Shown piece after piece: positions 29,737 through 38,672 of a stretch of DNA of 64,000 bases; position 1 is the stretch's first letter, and the number at the start of each line of letters is the position of its first letter. This DNA is from an uncultured Clostridia bacterium. GTDB taxonomy: Bacteria > Bacillota > Clostridia > Oscillospirales > Acutalibacteraceae. A program made the translations under genes and the position numbers. A model generated the notes under the pieces. That model worked only from the letters and a program-made list of their open reading frames with translations. It did not search any database and had not been told where the DNA came from. The stretch covers positions 103,496 to 167,495 of the forward strand of contig CANPVE010000005.1 in assembly GCA_947581635.1 (NCBI GenBank), given 5' to 3'.

Positions 29737-31491
29737 ATGAGAAAAACTAAGATCGTATGCACACTTGGTCCCGCCACAGACGGTGGAGACGTGCTCCGTC
29801 AGCTTATGCTGGGCGGAATGAATGTGTGCCGCTTCAACTTCAGCCACGGCGACCACGAGGGTCACAAAAAACGCCTTGACTCTGTAATCGAACTGCGCGA
29901 GGCGCTCGGTCTGCCGATAGCCACTTTGCTCGACACCAAGGGACCCGAAATTCGCACGGGACTGTTTGAGCCTTCAAAGGTAGAACTGGTTCAGGGGCAG
30001 AAATTTACCTTGACTACCAGGGACATAGTTGGCAGCAGTACTATTTCTTCCATTTCCTTCGCGGGCCTTCCCAAGGATGTAAAACCCGGGCAGCGCATAT
30101 TGATAGATGACGGATTGATCGAACTTACGGTGGATTCAGTCACCGATACCGAGATATTCTGCACCGTTGTCAATGGGGGCACTGTCTCCAACAACAAGGG
30201 TATAAACGTACCTGGAGTACATCTTTCCATGCCCTACCTCAGCGAGCGTGATATTTCGGACATAATGTTTGGTGTGCAGAATGATTTCGACTTCATAGCG
30301 GCCTCGTTTGTCAGATGCGCCGAAGATGTCATGCAGATCCGCGCACTACTCGATAAGCTCCACTGCAACACCATAAAGATTATTTCCAAAATTGAAAATG
30401 CGGACGGCGTTCAAAACATTGATGACATTCTCCGCGTGTCGGACGGAATCATGATAGCCCGAGGCGATCTGGGCGTTGAAATACCGCTTCAAGAGATACC
30501 GATAATTCAGAAACAGCTCATAGACAAGGCATACAAGGCGGGCAAGATGGCAATTACAGCCACACAGATGCTCGACAGCATGATAAAGAATCCCCGTCCC
30601 ACTCGTGCGGAATCTACCGACGTCGCCAACGCTATCTATGACGGCACAAGCGCGATAATGCTCTCGGGGGAAACGGCCGCAGGCAAGTACCCAGTCGAAT
30701 CCCTGCTGACAATGGCAAAGATTGCCGAGCGCGCCGAATCTGATATCAATTACGCGGGCGGCTTCAAAAATTCCCTTAACAAAACGGGGGACAACGACGT
30801 CACGAGCGCCATATCGCACGCAACTGTTACTACAGCCATTGATCTGAACGCAAAGGCTATAATCACTGTGACTAAGAGCGGCGGTACCGCGCGGCAGATA
30901 AGCAAGCACCGCCCGCCCTGTCCGATAATCGGCTGCACGCCTGAGCCAAAGGTCGTGCGCCAGCTCAATCTCTCGTGGGGCGTCACACCTTTGCTCATTC
31001 CTGAAAAGACAAGCACCGACGAACTGTTTGACTGTTCTGCAAAGGTCGCTGAAGATGCCGGTCTCATCAGCTCAGGCGACCTCACGGTAATTACAGCCGG
31101 CGTGCCTATCGGGATTTCCGGCACAACCAATCTTCTCAAGGTTCACTTGGCAGGCAATATTCTTGTATCCGGCAAGGGAATCGGCGAAGGCAGCGTCTGC
31201 TCCAACATTTGCGTCGGCAAAACCGAAGATGAGGTTGCGTCTACATTCCAACCCGGCGACATCATAGTGATACCGCAAACCAGCAATCGCCTGCTTCCGT
31301 CAATGCGCAAGGCAAAGGCGATAATCACGGAGGCTGATGGTGTCAATACTCACGCCGCTATAGTAGGCATGACATTGGGTATTCCCGTGCTGACGGGATG
31401 CAAGAATGCTTCGGACATTCTCAAGAGCGGCACTACAGTTATAGTCGACGCTGATAAGGGAATAGTCTATGGCGGAGACAAGATCGACTAA
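29737..31491 (+). CDS. pyk: Pyruvate kinase with PEP-utiliser domain
   Basis: This 584-residue glycolytic enzyme converts PEP and ADP to pyruvate and ATP. The start MRKTKIVCTLGPAT, the active-site region ARGDLGVEIP and ATQMLDSMIKNPRPTRAE are typical. The last 110 residues carry the extra PEP-utilising mobile domain found in many Bacilli and Clostridia (THAAIVGMTLGIPVLTG). The ATG at 29737 is chosen to match the family N-terminus; a TTG at 29725 is in frame. Confidence 0.96.
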   Translation: MRKTKIVCTLGPATDGGDVLRQLMLGGMNVCRFNFSHGDHEGHKKRLDSVIELREALGLPIATLLDTKGPEIRTGLFEPSKVELVQGQKFTLTTRDIVGSSTISSISFAGLPKDVKPGQRILIDDGLIELTVDSVTDTEIFCTVVNGGTVSNNKGINVPGVHLSMPYLSERDISDIMFGVQNDFDFIAASFVRCAEDVMQIRALLDKLHCNTIKIISKIENADGVQNIDDILRVSDGIMIARGDLGVEIPLQEIPIIQKQLIDKAYKAGKMAITATQMLDSMIKNPRPTRAESTDVANAIYDGTSAIMLSGETAAGKYPVESLLTMAKIAERAESDINYAGGFKNSLNKTGDNDVTSAISHATVTTAIDLNAKAIITVTKSGGTARQISKHRPPCPIIGCTPEPKVVRQLNLSWGVTPLLIPEKTSTDELFDCSAKVAEDAGLISSGDLTVITAGVPIGISGTTNLLKVHLAGNILVSGKGIGEGSVCSNICVGKTEDEVASTFQPGDIIVIPQTSNRLLPSMRKAKAIITEADGVNTHAAIVGMTLGIPVLTGCKNASDILKSGTTVIVDADKGIVYGGDKID

Positions 31492-31541
31492 AGAATCGTG
31501 CGTGTGATTCATATTAGTAATGTTTAATATTTTTTAGTCCG

Positions 31542-31567
31542 TGTTCATAATAGTTTATATATGAACA
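31542..31567. promoter_or_regulatory. 8-10-8 inverted repeat, possible operator
   Basis: TGTTCATA (31542-31549) and TATGAACA (31560-31567) surround a 10-base AT-rich spacer, just before the MIF-like gene. It has operator geometry and no T-run. Confidence 0.4.
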
Positions 31568-31594
31568 TAGATTTTATAAAGGGGGACTACGCCA

Positions 31595-31933
31595 ATGCCT
31601 TTTATTAATACAAAAACCAACATGAAGATCTCAAAGGAAAAAGAAATTGCAATCAAGACCCGTTTCGGTCAGGCAATATCTCTTATTCCGGGAAAGAGCG
31701 AAAACTGGCTTATGGTTGGCTTTGAGCCTGAAACTCCGCTCTATTTCAGGGGAAGCGACAGTGAAAAAATCGCCTTTGTGGATGTGAGCGTGTACGGTCG
31801 CTTATCTAAATCCGTTTGCGACAAGCTTACTTCGGAGATAACAAAGATTTTGCGCGATGAACTGGAAATAGAGCAAGTCTATATCAAATACGGGGAGGTT
31901 GAGATATGGGGGTTCAACGGAAGCAATTTCTGA
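31595..31933 (+). CDS. MIF-like tautomerase
   Basis: This 112-residue protein belongs to the tautomerase/MIF superfamily. Met is followed by Pro-2, which becomes the catalytic N-terminal proline after Met removal. The segment VYIKYGEVEIWGFNGSNF closely resembles the C-terminal signature of eukaryotic MIF. Activity on phenylpyruvate or dopachrome-like substrates is possible. GGGGG lies before the ATG. The alarmone synthetase gene follows 27 bases later, so the two may be cotranscribed. Confidence 0.85.
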   Translation: MPFINTKTNMKISKEKEIAIKTRFGQAISLIPGKSENWLMVGFEPETPLYFRGSDSEKIAFVDVSVYGRLSKSVCDKLTSEITKILRDELEIEQVYIKYGEVEIWGFNGSNF

Positions 31934-31960
31934 CGAATTGACGTTCTCATTTGATAAATT

Positions 31961-32689
31961 ATGTCTGATAAATACAGAATCGTCTTATCCAAAGAGGATT
32001 TCTCTCCCGATGAATGTGAGCTTATCAAGCAACTGGCAGGATATGACCCCAATTGTACTGATAACAGAGCCGAACTCGACAGATGCCTTTGCCAGTACCT
32101 CATTTTTCAGAATAGCTATGTTTGCGCCGCAAAAAAAATACTCACAGATCTTGAGGTATTGGAGCTGGATTACCGTGTACAATATGATCACAGAGTGATA
32201 CGGGCGCTTGACAGTCGCATAAAATCGGTCAAGAGCGTATGCGCCAAGTTGCAAAGGAGGAAACATCCGCTCACGCTGGACAGCGCAAAATTAAATCTCA
32301 CTGACATCGCGGGAATTCGTGTGATATGCCCCTATATTCGTGATATTTACGAGATACGCGACCGCATATTGGCTCAGAATAACATCAAACTGCTGCGGAG
32401 CTCTAATTACATCGAAAACCCAAAACAGAGCGGCTACAGAAGCCTGCACCTTATAGTGTCAGTATCACTCCACCTTTCGGGGCAAAATATTCCTGTACCT
32501 GTGGAAATACAACTTCGCACAGTGGCAATGGATTCTTGGGCAGCCCTCGAACACAAACTCAAATACAAAAATTCGCACGGCGTGTCTGATGAGATTTCCC
32601 AACAGCTCAGGAACTGCGCCGATGTGATAGCCCAAACCGACGAGCAAATGCAAAGAATTTACGAATCTCTCTTTGTGGACAATGCATAA
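31961..32689 (+). CDS. Small alarmone (p)ppGpp synthetase
   Basis: The 242-residue protein has a RelA/SpoT synthetase domain without hydrolase, TGS or ACT domains, so it is a small alarmone synthetase (RelQ/YjbM-like). Motifs are DIAGIRVICPY, SGYRSLHLIV and EIQLRTVAMDSWAALEHKLKYK. It makes (p)ppGpp under stress, probably controlled by expression or allostery. The ribosome-binding site is weak, which may point to coupling with the upstream tautomerase gene. Confidence 0.93.
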   Translation: MSDKYRIVLSKEDFSPDECELIKQLAGYDPNCTDNRAELDRCLCQYLIFQNSYVCAAKKILTDLEVLELDYRVQYDHRVIRALDSRIKSVKSVCAKLQRRKHPLTLDSAKLNLTDIAGIRVICPYIRDIYEIRDRILAQNNIKLLRSSNYIENPKQSGYRSLHLIVSVSLHLSGQNIPVPVEIQLRTVAMDSWAALEHKLKYKNSHGVSDEISQQLRNCADVIAQTDEQMQRIYESLFVDNA

Positions 32690-32736
32690 GTGAGTGAGCT
32701 AATTTACATTTGACTGTAAATTTAATATTTTTGTTG

Positions 32737-32776
32737 AAAAGGTTCTTGCACGGATTGTGTGAGAACCTTTTTATAT
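32737..32776 (+). terminator. Terminator after alarmone synthetase gene
   Basis: AAAAGGTTCT (32737-32746) and AGAACCTTTTT (32762-32772) form a stem with a U-rich tail. Confidence 0.85.
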
Positions 32777-32811
32777 GGAATCAAAACTGTGAATCACAAA
32801 TAAAAAAACTG

Positions 32812-32840
32812 TTGATATATTATTGAAGAAATGTTATAAT
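32812..32840 (+). promoter_or_regulatory. Promoter of the transpeptidase operon
   Basis: TTGATA (32812-32817) and TATAAT (32835-32840) with a 17-base spacer, 52 bases before the start codon. Confidence 0.8.
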
Positions 32841-32892
32841 TATCTTAATCAGCCTTTTAATCACAATACATACAGTATGGACGGTTGTTGAA

Positions 32893-34521
32893 ATGGAAAC
32901 AGTAGAAAATATCGGAAATATTAAAAAAAGCGACAAAATAATATCTTCATTGATTACGGTGTTGCTTGTATTTGCGTTCTTGAGTGTATCTACACTATTC
33001 GTAATTAATTACAACTCGCTTTTTATGGAGAAATCTCCCACCAATCAGACTTACAACAGTGATTCATCCATACACGGAAACAAAATAATTTTAAATATGG
33101 ATACATCCGATATCTCCAACGGAATATCTGACGGCGAACTGTCCGAACTGAATACGTACGGTTTTCCGCAGGGTGAATCGCCATACTTCATATATGTGGA
33201 AAAAGGAGCGCACACCCTTTCTGTGTTTGGCAAGGACAGCTACGGACTTTATACAAACCGGATAGCCACATGGTACACCGGCACAGGCAAAACAGACTCA
33301 CTCACACCTGTGGGAGTCTTTGCCGTGGGCAAGAAGGAAGAATGGCACACCTGGCCTGCGGGCACATTCTCACCCTATACCACCGTCTATAGCAATGTCG
33401 GCAACCGCTACGGCGGACTGTTCATCCATGGACCGATATACATTTCCAAGAATTTTTACTCGGTGACGGGAAACAGCGTGCTTGGCATAGGCAAGAACTG
33501 TTCGTCGGGCTGTCTGCGAACTGAAACAGAGGCGGCATATTTCGTATATAAGATGTGTCCCGAAGGTACGCAGGTAAAGATAGTCGATGGTTCACCGCTG
33601 GGCTTCACGCCATACAGGAATGTGTATATATCGAACCAACAGACGGCTCCAAATATCGAAAAATTCCAGCTTGTAAGTGTAGTTCCCGAAAAAATAGCCT
33701 TTGCCGAGGAGTCACACACAATGGTGATGGGTGATGTCTACTGCCCTGAAATAGTGTCAACACCCTCATATGCCAGAGGTATCCAGTGTACATGGTCTTC
33801 CAACAACCCCGATATAGTCAAAGTATCGGGCAATGCAATATTGGCAGTCGGAACCGGCTCGGCTATGGTGTATCTTACATCAGACGACGGAAAACTCTCG
33901 GCCTCCATGCTCATAAATGTTACCGTGGGAAATGTGGACACATCGGCAGATCCCCCTAAGATTGGCGGAAAAAACGCCGACTTAAGCGATAATGATATTC
34001 TTGACAATTACCGGCAGACAGATATAGATTTGTTGAAACTGAAAATAAACGGCAAAGTATTCGGCCTTGATGAAAATGTCGTGCCGCTTCTGCGTGAGCT
34101 GGGAATTAAAAGCTATAAGGTTGAGAGCTATCAAAGCTGCGCCTATGTGGGTCTTGACAAGTCATATACCTACACCCACATGGAGAACGGAAAGGTCGGC
34201 AAGTGTGTGATATCCACCGTGCCCATGGTCAAGGGAGAGGACAATATCTGCGAGATAAGTATTAAGAACGTGATAAACGCGGATTTGGAAACCACAAAGG
34301 GCATAAAGCTCGGCAGCAGCAAAGCCGACGTTGAAAAGGCATACGGCAGATATTACACCGAAGTGCTGATTGAGGACGGAAACAACGATTCCTACATAAA
34401 AATGACCTACTGGGCAGGAATCCCGAACAAGTCGGGGCAGCCGTCGCTCTATTTCTACCTCGAGCCTGACAGCGGCGAAGTTATCGGCATGGGAATATAC
34501 AGCGGCAGGAATTTTATATAA
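32893..34521 (+). CDS. L,D-transpeptidase (YkuD) with Ig-like domain
   Basis: The 542-residue envelope protein has one membrane anchor (about 18-42), so the rest is outside. A YkuD domain (about 97-225) carries His in IHGP and the catalytic Cys-207 in CSSGCLR. Next comes a BIG2-type Ig-like domain (about 240-330), with TWSSNNPDIVKVSGNA. The C-terminal part (about 380-542) is unassigned. It would form 3-3 peptidoglycan crosslinks or attach proteins. It heads a three-gene operon with an MBOAT acyltransferase and a DHHW protein, which suggests coupled wall synthesis and acylation. Confidence 0.87.
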   Translation: METVENIGNIKKSDKIISSLITVLLVFAFLSVSTLFVINYNSLFMEKSPTNQTYNSDSSIHGNKIILNMDTSDISNGISDGELSELNTYGFPQGESPYFIYVEKGAHTLSVFGKDSYGLYTNRIATWYTGTGKTDSLTPVGVFAVGKKEEWHTWPAGTFSPYTTVYSNVGNRYGGLFIHGPIYISKNFYSVTGNSVLGIGKNCSSGCLRTETEAAYFVYKMCPEGTQVKIVDGSPLGFTPYRNVYISNQQTAPNIEKFQLVSVVPEKIAFAEESHTMVMGDVYCPEIVSTPSYARGIQCTWSSNNPDIVKVSGNAILAVGTGSAMVYLTSDDGKLSASMLINVTVGNVDTSADPPKIGGKNADLSDNDILDNYRQTDIDLLKLKINGKVFGLDENVVPLLRELGIKSYKVESYQSCAYVGLDKSYTYTHMENGKVGKCVISTVPMVKGEDNICEISIKNVINADLETTKGIKLGSSKADVEKAYGRYYTEVLIEDGNNDSYIKMTYWAGIPNKSGQPSLYFYLEPDSGEVIGMGIYSGRNFI

Positions 34522-34546
34522 TTTTTATAAGGACGGTTTTATAAAT

Positions 34547-35968
34547 ATGGTATTTAGTTCGGCAGTTTTCCTCTTTGCGTTTTTTCCGCTCTACATACTC
34601 GTTGTTTCATTAGTCAGAAATGTAAAGGTGTGCAATATAATACTCATGGTAATGAGCCTCATATTTTATGCGTGGGGCGAGCCTCTCTATATTCTGCTGA
34701 TGCTGTTTTCTATGCTGGTTAATTACCTTGTCGCACTTCCTGCTGAAAGCTGCGGCAATGTGAACAGTGTGAAGAGGCATACACTGCTTGCGCTTGATGT
34801 GATATTCAATCTTACAATGCTGGGCGTTTTCAAATACGCGGGATTTCTGGTATCCAGTGTAAATTCGATATTCAACGCGCAAATTTCAGTGCCTGAAATA
34901 CCGCTCCCCGTGGGCATTTCCTTTTTCACTTTCCAGACTATGAGTTATGTCATAGACGCCTACCGCGGCAGCTGCAAAGTTCAAAAAGACCCCATAAAAT
35001 TCATGCTTTATGTATCATTTTTTCCGCAGCTCATAGCAGGTCCGATAATAAAATATCACGACATAGAGCAGCAGTTGAGTAAACGCTCTACAAGCGTAGG
35101 CAAGATATCCGACGGAATAAGACGATTCATCGTAGGGTTGTCCAAGAAAATGCTCCTCGCCAACGTGTTCGGAGAAATTGTCGACAACATATACGCACTT
35201 GATGGATCAGACCTCAATATAGTCCTCGCATGGGCGGCGGCTATAGGTTATTGTATGCAGATTTACTTCGATTTCTCGGGCTATTCCGATATGGCAATAG
35301 GTCTGGGCAAAATGGCGGGCTTTACCTTCATGGAGAATTTCAATTATCCGTACACGGCAAGATCTATACGCGATTTTTGGAAGCGTTGGCACATCTCTCT
35401 TACCACATGGTTCAGAGAATATGTCTACTTCCCGTTGGGGGGCAACCGCAAGGGCGAGCTTCGCACGGGAATCAATCGAATGATTGTATTTCTGCTCACC
35501 GGTTTATGGCATGGCGCCATGTGGACATTTGTGCTGTGGGGCATATTCCACGGTGTATTTCAGCTTCTAGAAACCTACGCCATTCATCCGGAAAAATGGA
35601 AATACAAGCCGCTCAGTCACTTGTATGCAATGGCAGTTGTGGCAGTAGGATTTACAATATTCCGCGCGGAAAGCGTGCCTCAGGCGTTCCGGCTCATTTG
35701 TGATATGCTTATAGGCTTTAATTTTACCAATATCGGATTAGCGCAGGTGCGCACGCTGTTCACAACTTATAACGCGTTAATAATGTTTGCGGCCGTAATC
35801 GCCGCAACTCCCATTGTGGCGAATCTTGCAAGCCGTTTCGCGGAAAAATACAATGCGCATACGGTTGTTACTTGCGCGAAATACGCCGCAAGTCTTGTAC
35901 TCATGGCGATTTGCATGATGACACTCGCCTCGTCAACCTACAACCCATTCATTTATTTCAGATTCTAG
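34547..35968 (+). CDS. MBOAT O-acyltransferase (AlgI/DltB-like)
   Basis: This 473-residue polytopic membrane protein has the MBOAT signature: IYFDFSGYSDMAIG, SIRDFWKRWHISL, and the catalytic His in LTGLWHGAMWTF near residue 325. It moves acyl groups across the membrane to an extracellular acceptor. Acceptor is unknown; alginate-type exopolysaccharide, peptidoglycan or teichoic acid are options. The next gene is its usual AlgJ-like partner, 15 bases downstream. Confidence 0.92.
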   Translation: MVFSSAVFLFAFFPLYILVVSLVRNVKVCNIILMVMSLIFYAWGEPLYILLMLFSMLVNYLVALPAESCGNVNSVKRHTLLALDVIFNLTMLGVFKYAGFLVSSVNSIFNAQISVPEIPLPVGISFFTFQTMSYVIDAYRGSCKVQKDPIKFMLYVSFFPQLIAGPIIKYHDIEQQLSKRSTSVGKISDGIRRFIVGLSKKMLLANVFGEIVDNIYALDGSDLNIVLAWAAAIGYCMQIYFDFSGYSDMAIGLGKMAGFTFMENFNYPYTARSIRDFWKRWHISLTTWFREYVYFPLGGNRKGELRTGINRMIVFLLTGLWHGAMWTFVLWGIFHGVFQLLETYAIHPEKWKYKPLSHLYAMAVVAVGFTIFRAESVPQAFRLICDMLIGFNFTNIGLAQVRTLFTTYNALIMFAAVIAATPIVANLASRFAEKYNAHTVVTCAKYAASLVLMAICMMTLASSTYNPFIYFRF

Positions 35969-35983
35969 GAAAGGAGCGGTATT

Positions 35984-37444
35984 TTGAATAAACCTTTATT
36001 GAAAAAAATCTGCACAGTATCATACACGGTACTGATAACGACGGTTTGTACCGTTCCGTTTGTCGGTTCATTATTCAAATGGGGCAGTCAATCTACTGAA
36101 AACCGCACTATGCTCTCCATGCCTAAGTTGCTTGAGACAACCGAGGATTCCACAAAGATGAATATGGAGTACACTACCGAACTGGCGGATTATTATTCCG
36201 AACACTTTGGATTTCGTCAGGAGCTTGTGACGGCAAATGCGGTACTTAATGAAACGCTTTTCGCACGCTCTACCAACGATAAGACCACCATAGGCAAGGA
36301 CGGCTGGTACTACCTCAATGAGACATTAGACGATTATACTGGGGCATCGGCACTCTCGGATCGTGGGATATACCGATTGAAGAAAACGCTCGATTTGATG
36401 AACCAATATTCTAATGAAAGCAATATCACGATGCTGTTTTTCTCCGCGCCCAACAAGAACAGCATATATCCGGAGTTTATGCCATGGCACATCAGGCGTT
36501 CCACTGAATCCGGCAATCTCGATCGATTGAGCGCTCTTTTTTCACGAGATCCAAACAGCGATTACTATATTGACATGAAAAGCCGTCTGTTGGAATTGAA
36601 AGAAACCGAGTCCCGTGACATATATTTAAAGAATGACAGTCATTGGAACGAGCTTGGAGCACTTGCCGCCTACAACGCAATGCAGGATAACTTCAACAGC
36701 CGTATAGATAAATTCGATTATATGCCAATTGCGGTAAGCGATACACATATAACCGAGGCATATGAGGCAGGCGACTTGACCAACACTCTATATCCTTCGA
36801 TTCAAAAGACCGACTTAAAATATGACCTCGGCATTAAAAAGAACTTTTCCGCTGACCGCCCGTTGACCGACCTTATGGCAGAAATAAGCACTACCTGTCA
36901 GGGCAGGTATTACAACGAGATATGCTACCGCGATTCATTCTTCAATGCGCTGATAAACATAAATTCCAACGCCTTCGCAAAAGTCAGATATACGCGCGCC
37001 TTTCCATATGACATGACAGCCGCTAAAAGTGGCGGTTACAATATAGCTGTGGTTGAGATAGCTGAACGCAATCTTCCAAAAATTCTGGACAACGCCCCTA
37101 TAATGGGGGCAATAGGCACTGACGTCCCGACCGGCTCCGCCCATGTGAACGGAGGACAGGAATGTAATTTTGTCGACGACGGAGAATCGCTCAAGCTCAG
37201 CGGTGAACTCGGGAACTGGGCGGACTTGAAAAACGACAGCAATATTTATATTGAACTGCGCGACAGTAACGGAAGATCATTCTGCTATGAGGCGTTTCCC
37301 ATATGTGAGGGGGATAGCTACAACGATAATGGATTCTCGATAACGATAAGTAAATACAGTCTGGTTAATGACGAATACGAAGCATACATTCACGTTGTAA
37401 ATAAAGACACAGCGCAATACACCGAACTGCTTTTTAATCAGTAA
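35984..37444 (+). CDS. DHHW (AlgJ/AlgX-like) protein
   Basis: This 486-residue protein is an SGNH-hydrolase-like protein of the DHHW family, which pairs with MBOAT acyltransferases to acetylate surface polymers. One membrane segment lies near residues 8-30. Visible motifs are FGFRQEL, GKDGWYYL, FFSAPNKNSIYPE and KNDSHWNELGA, where DSHW replaces DHHW. The start is TTG with AAAGGAG upstream. It ends the transpeptidase-MBOAT operon. Confidence 0.85.
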   Translation: MNKPLLKKICTVSYTVLITTVCTVPFVGSLFKWGSQSTENRTMLSMPKLLETTEDSTKMNMEYTTELADYYSEHFGFRQELVTANAVLNETLFARSTNDKTTIGKDGWYYLNETLDDYTGASALSDRGIYRLKKTLDLMNQYSNESNITMLFFSAPNKNSIYPEFMPWHIRRSTESGNLDRLSALFSRDPNSDYYIDMKSRLLELKETESRDIYLKNDSHWNELGALAAYNAMQDNFNSRIDKFDYMPIAVSDTHITEAYEAGDLTNTLYPSIQKTDLKYDLGIKKNFSADRPLTDLMAEISTTCQGRYYNEICYRDSFFNALININSNAFAKVRYTRAFPYDMTAAKSGGYNIAVVEIAERNLPKILDNAPIMGAIGTDVPTGSAHVNGGQECNFVDDGESLKLSGELGNWADLKNDSNIYIELRDSNGRSFCYEAFPICEGDSYNDNGFSITISKYSLVNDEYEAYIHVVNKDTAQYTELLFNQ

Positions 37445-37530
37445 ATCACGGCGAACAAAAATATCTCCAATATTGATAAAGACGGCACAATTATAGCAAA
37501 CCATATTTTTGAGAGAGGTAAAATTTAACC

Positions 37531-38541
37531 ATGGAAAACATTACATCTACCGAAAAGAAAAAGAGAATATTCTCGGCAATTCAGCCCAGCGGACAGATGA
37601 CACTTGGAAATTATCTTGGTGCCATCAGGAGTTGGGTGGAGCTTCAGGACAAATTTGAGTGCGTGTACGCCACCGCCAATCTTCACGCAATAACCGTCAG
37701 ACAGGATCCGAAGAAGCTCAAAGAAAACACTACGAACCTTTTTGCCCTGCTGATAGCGGCGGGCATCGACCCCGCCAAATGCATATTTTTCCATCAGAGC
37801 CAAGTTCATGCACACGCCGAACTTTCGTGGGTACTCAGTACATACACGCAGTTCGGCGAGCTGTCGCGCATGACGCAGTTCAAGGATAAATCCGCCAAAC
37901 ATTCGGACAATATCAACGCCGGACTTTTCACATATCCTGCGCTTATGGCGGCCGACATCTTGTTGTATCAGGCTGATATGGTACCGGTGGGAGCCGATCA
38001 GAAACAGCACCTTGAATTGACTCGCAACGTCGCGGAGCGATTCAACGGCATTTATGGCAACACCTTCGTTGTGCCCGAGCCCTATATCACTAAGACTGCT
38101 GCGAAAGTAATGAGCCTTCTTGACCCGTCAAAAAAGATGAGCAAGTCGGATCCCAATACGAAAAGCTTTATCCTCATGGTAGACGAGCCGGCAACCATTA
38201 TGAAAAAATTCCGCTCGGCCGTAACTGACAGCGAGGCCAGCGTGAGATACGCCGAAGGCAAAGACGGAATAAATAATCTCATGGAGATATACTCTGCCTG
38301 CACAGGGCTTACATTTGAGCAGATAGAGGATGAATTTCGCGGCAAGGGCTACGGCGACTTTAAGAATGCCGTAGGCGAAGCGGTGGTGGCCCAGCTCGAA
38401 CCCATACAGATCCGTTATAAGGAACTGCTTAAGGATAAAAAGTACCTTGAAGAGCTCGCCCGCCAAGGCGCGGAATCCGCTTCCAAATTAGCGGAAAGGA
38501 CAATAGACAAGGTATACAGGAAAGTCGGTCTTGTCAGATAA
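37531..38541 (+). CDS. trpS: Tryptophanyl-tRNA synthetase
   Basis: The 336-residue class Ic synthetase charges tRNA(Trp). The HIGH-like motif is PSGQMTLGNYLGA near residues 17-29, and KKMSKS is near 205. Length matches bacterial TrpS. The 86 bases upstream show no T-box. Confidence 0.96.
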   Translation: MENITSTEKKKRIFSAIQPSGQMTLGNYLGAIRSWVELQDKFECVYATANLHAITVRQDPKKLKENTTNLFALLIAAGIDPAKCIFFHQSQVHAHAELSWVLSTYTQFGELSRMTQFKDKSAKHSDNINAGLFTYPALMAADILLYQADMVPVGADQKQHLELTRNVAERFNGIYGNTFVVPEPYITKTAAKVMSLLDPSKKMSKSDPNTKSFILMVDEPATIMKKFRSAVTDSEASVRYAEGKDGINNLMEIYSACTGLTFEQIEDEFRGKGYGDFKNAVGEAVVAQLEPIQIRYKELLKDKKYLEELARQGAESASKLAERTIDKVYRKVGLVR

Positions 38542-38572
38542 TCTTTATCCGAAAACCAAATAAACTATAATG

Positions 38573-38640
38573 AAATCCCGCAGATTGGCACAACGGCTTT
38601 GACCGTCAAATAACCAAATCTGCGGGATTTCGTATTTTAT
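38573..38640. terminator. Bidirectional terminator, trpS/peptidase
   Basis: AAATCCCGCAGATT (38573-38586) pairs with AATCTGCGGGATTT (38617-38630). T-rich bases follow on the right. Confidence 0.85.
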
Positions 38641-38672
38641 TCTTTATTAATCCTTACCTTCGCGAATTCATA

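Noticed and set aside
37445..37530. T-box leader of trpS
   Set aside because: Only 86 bases, with no specifier stem or conserved T-box sequence.
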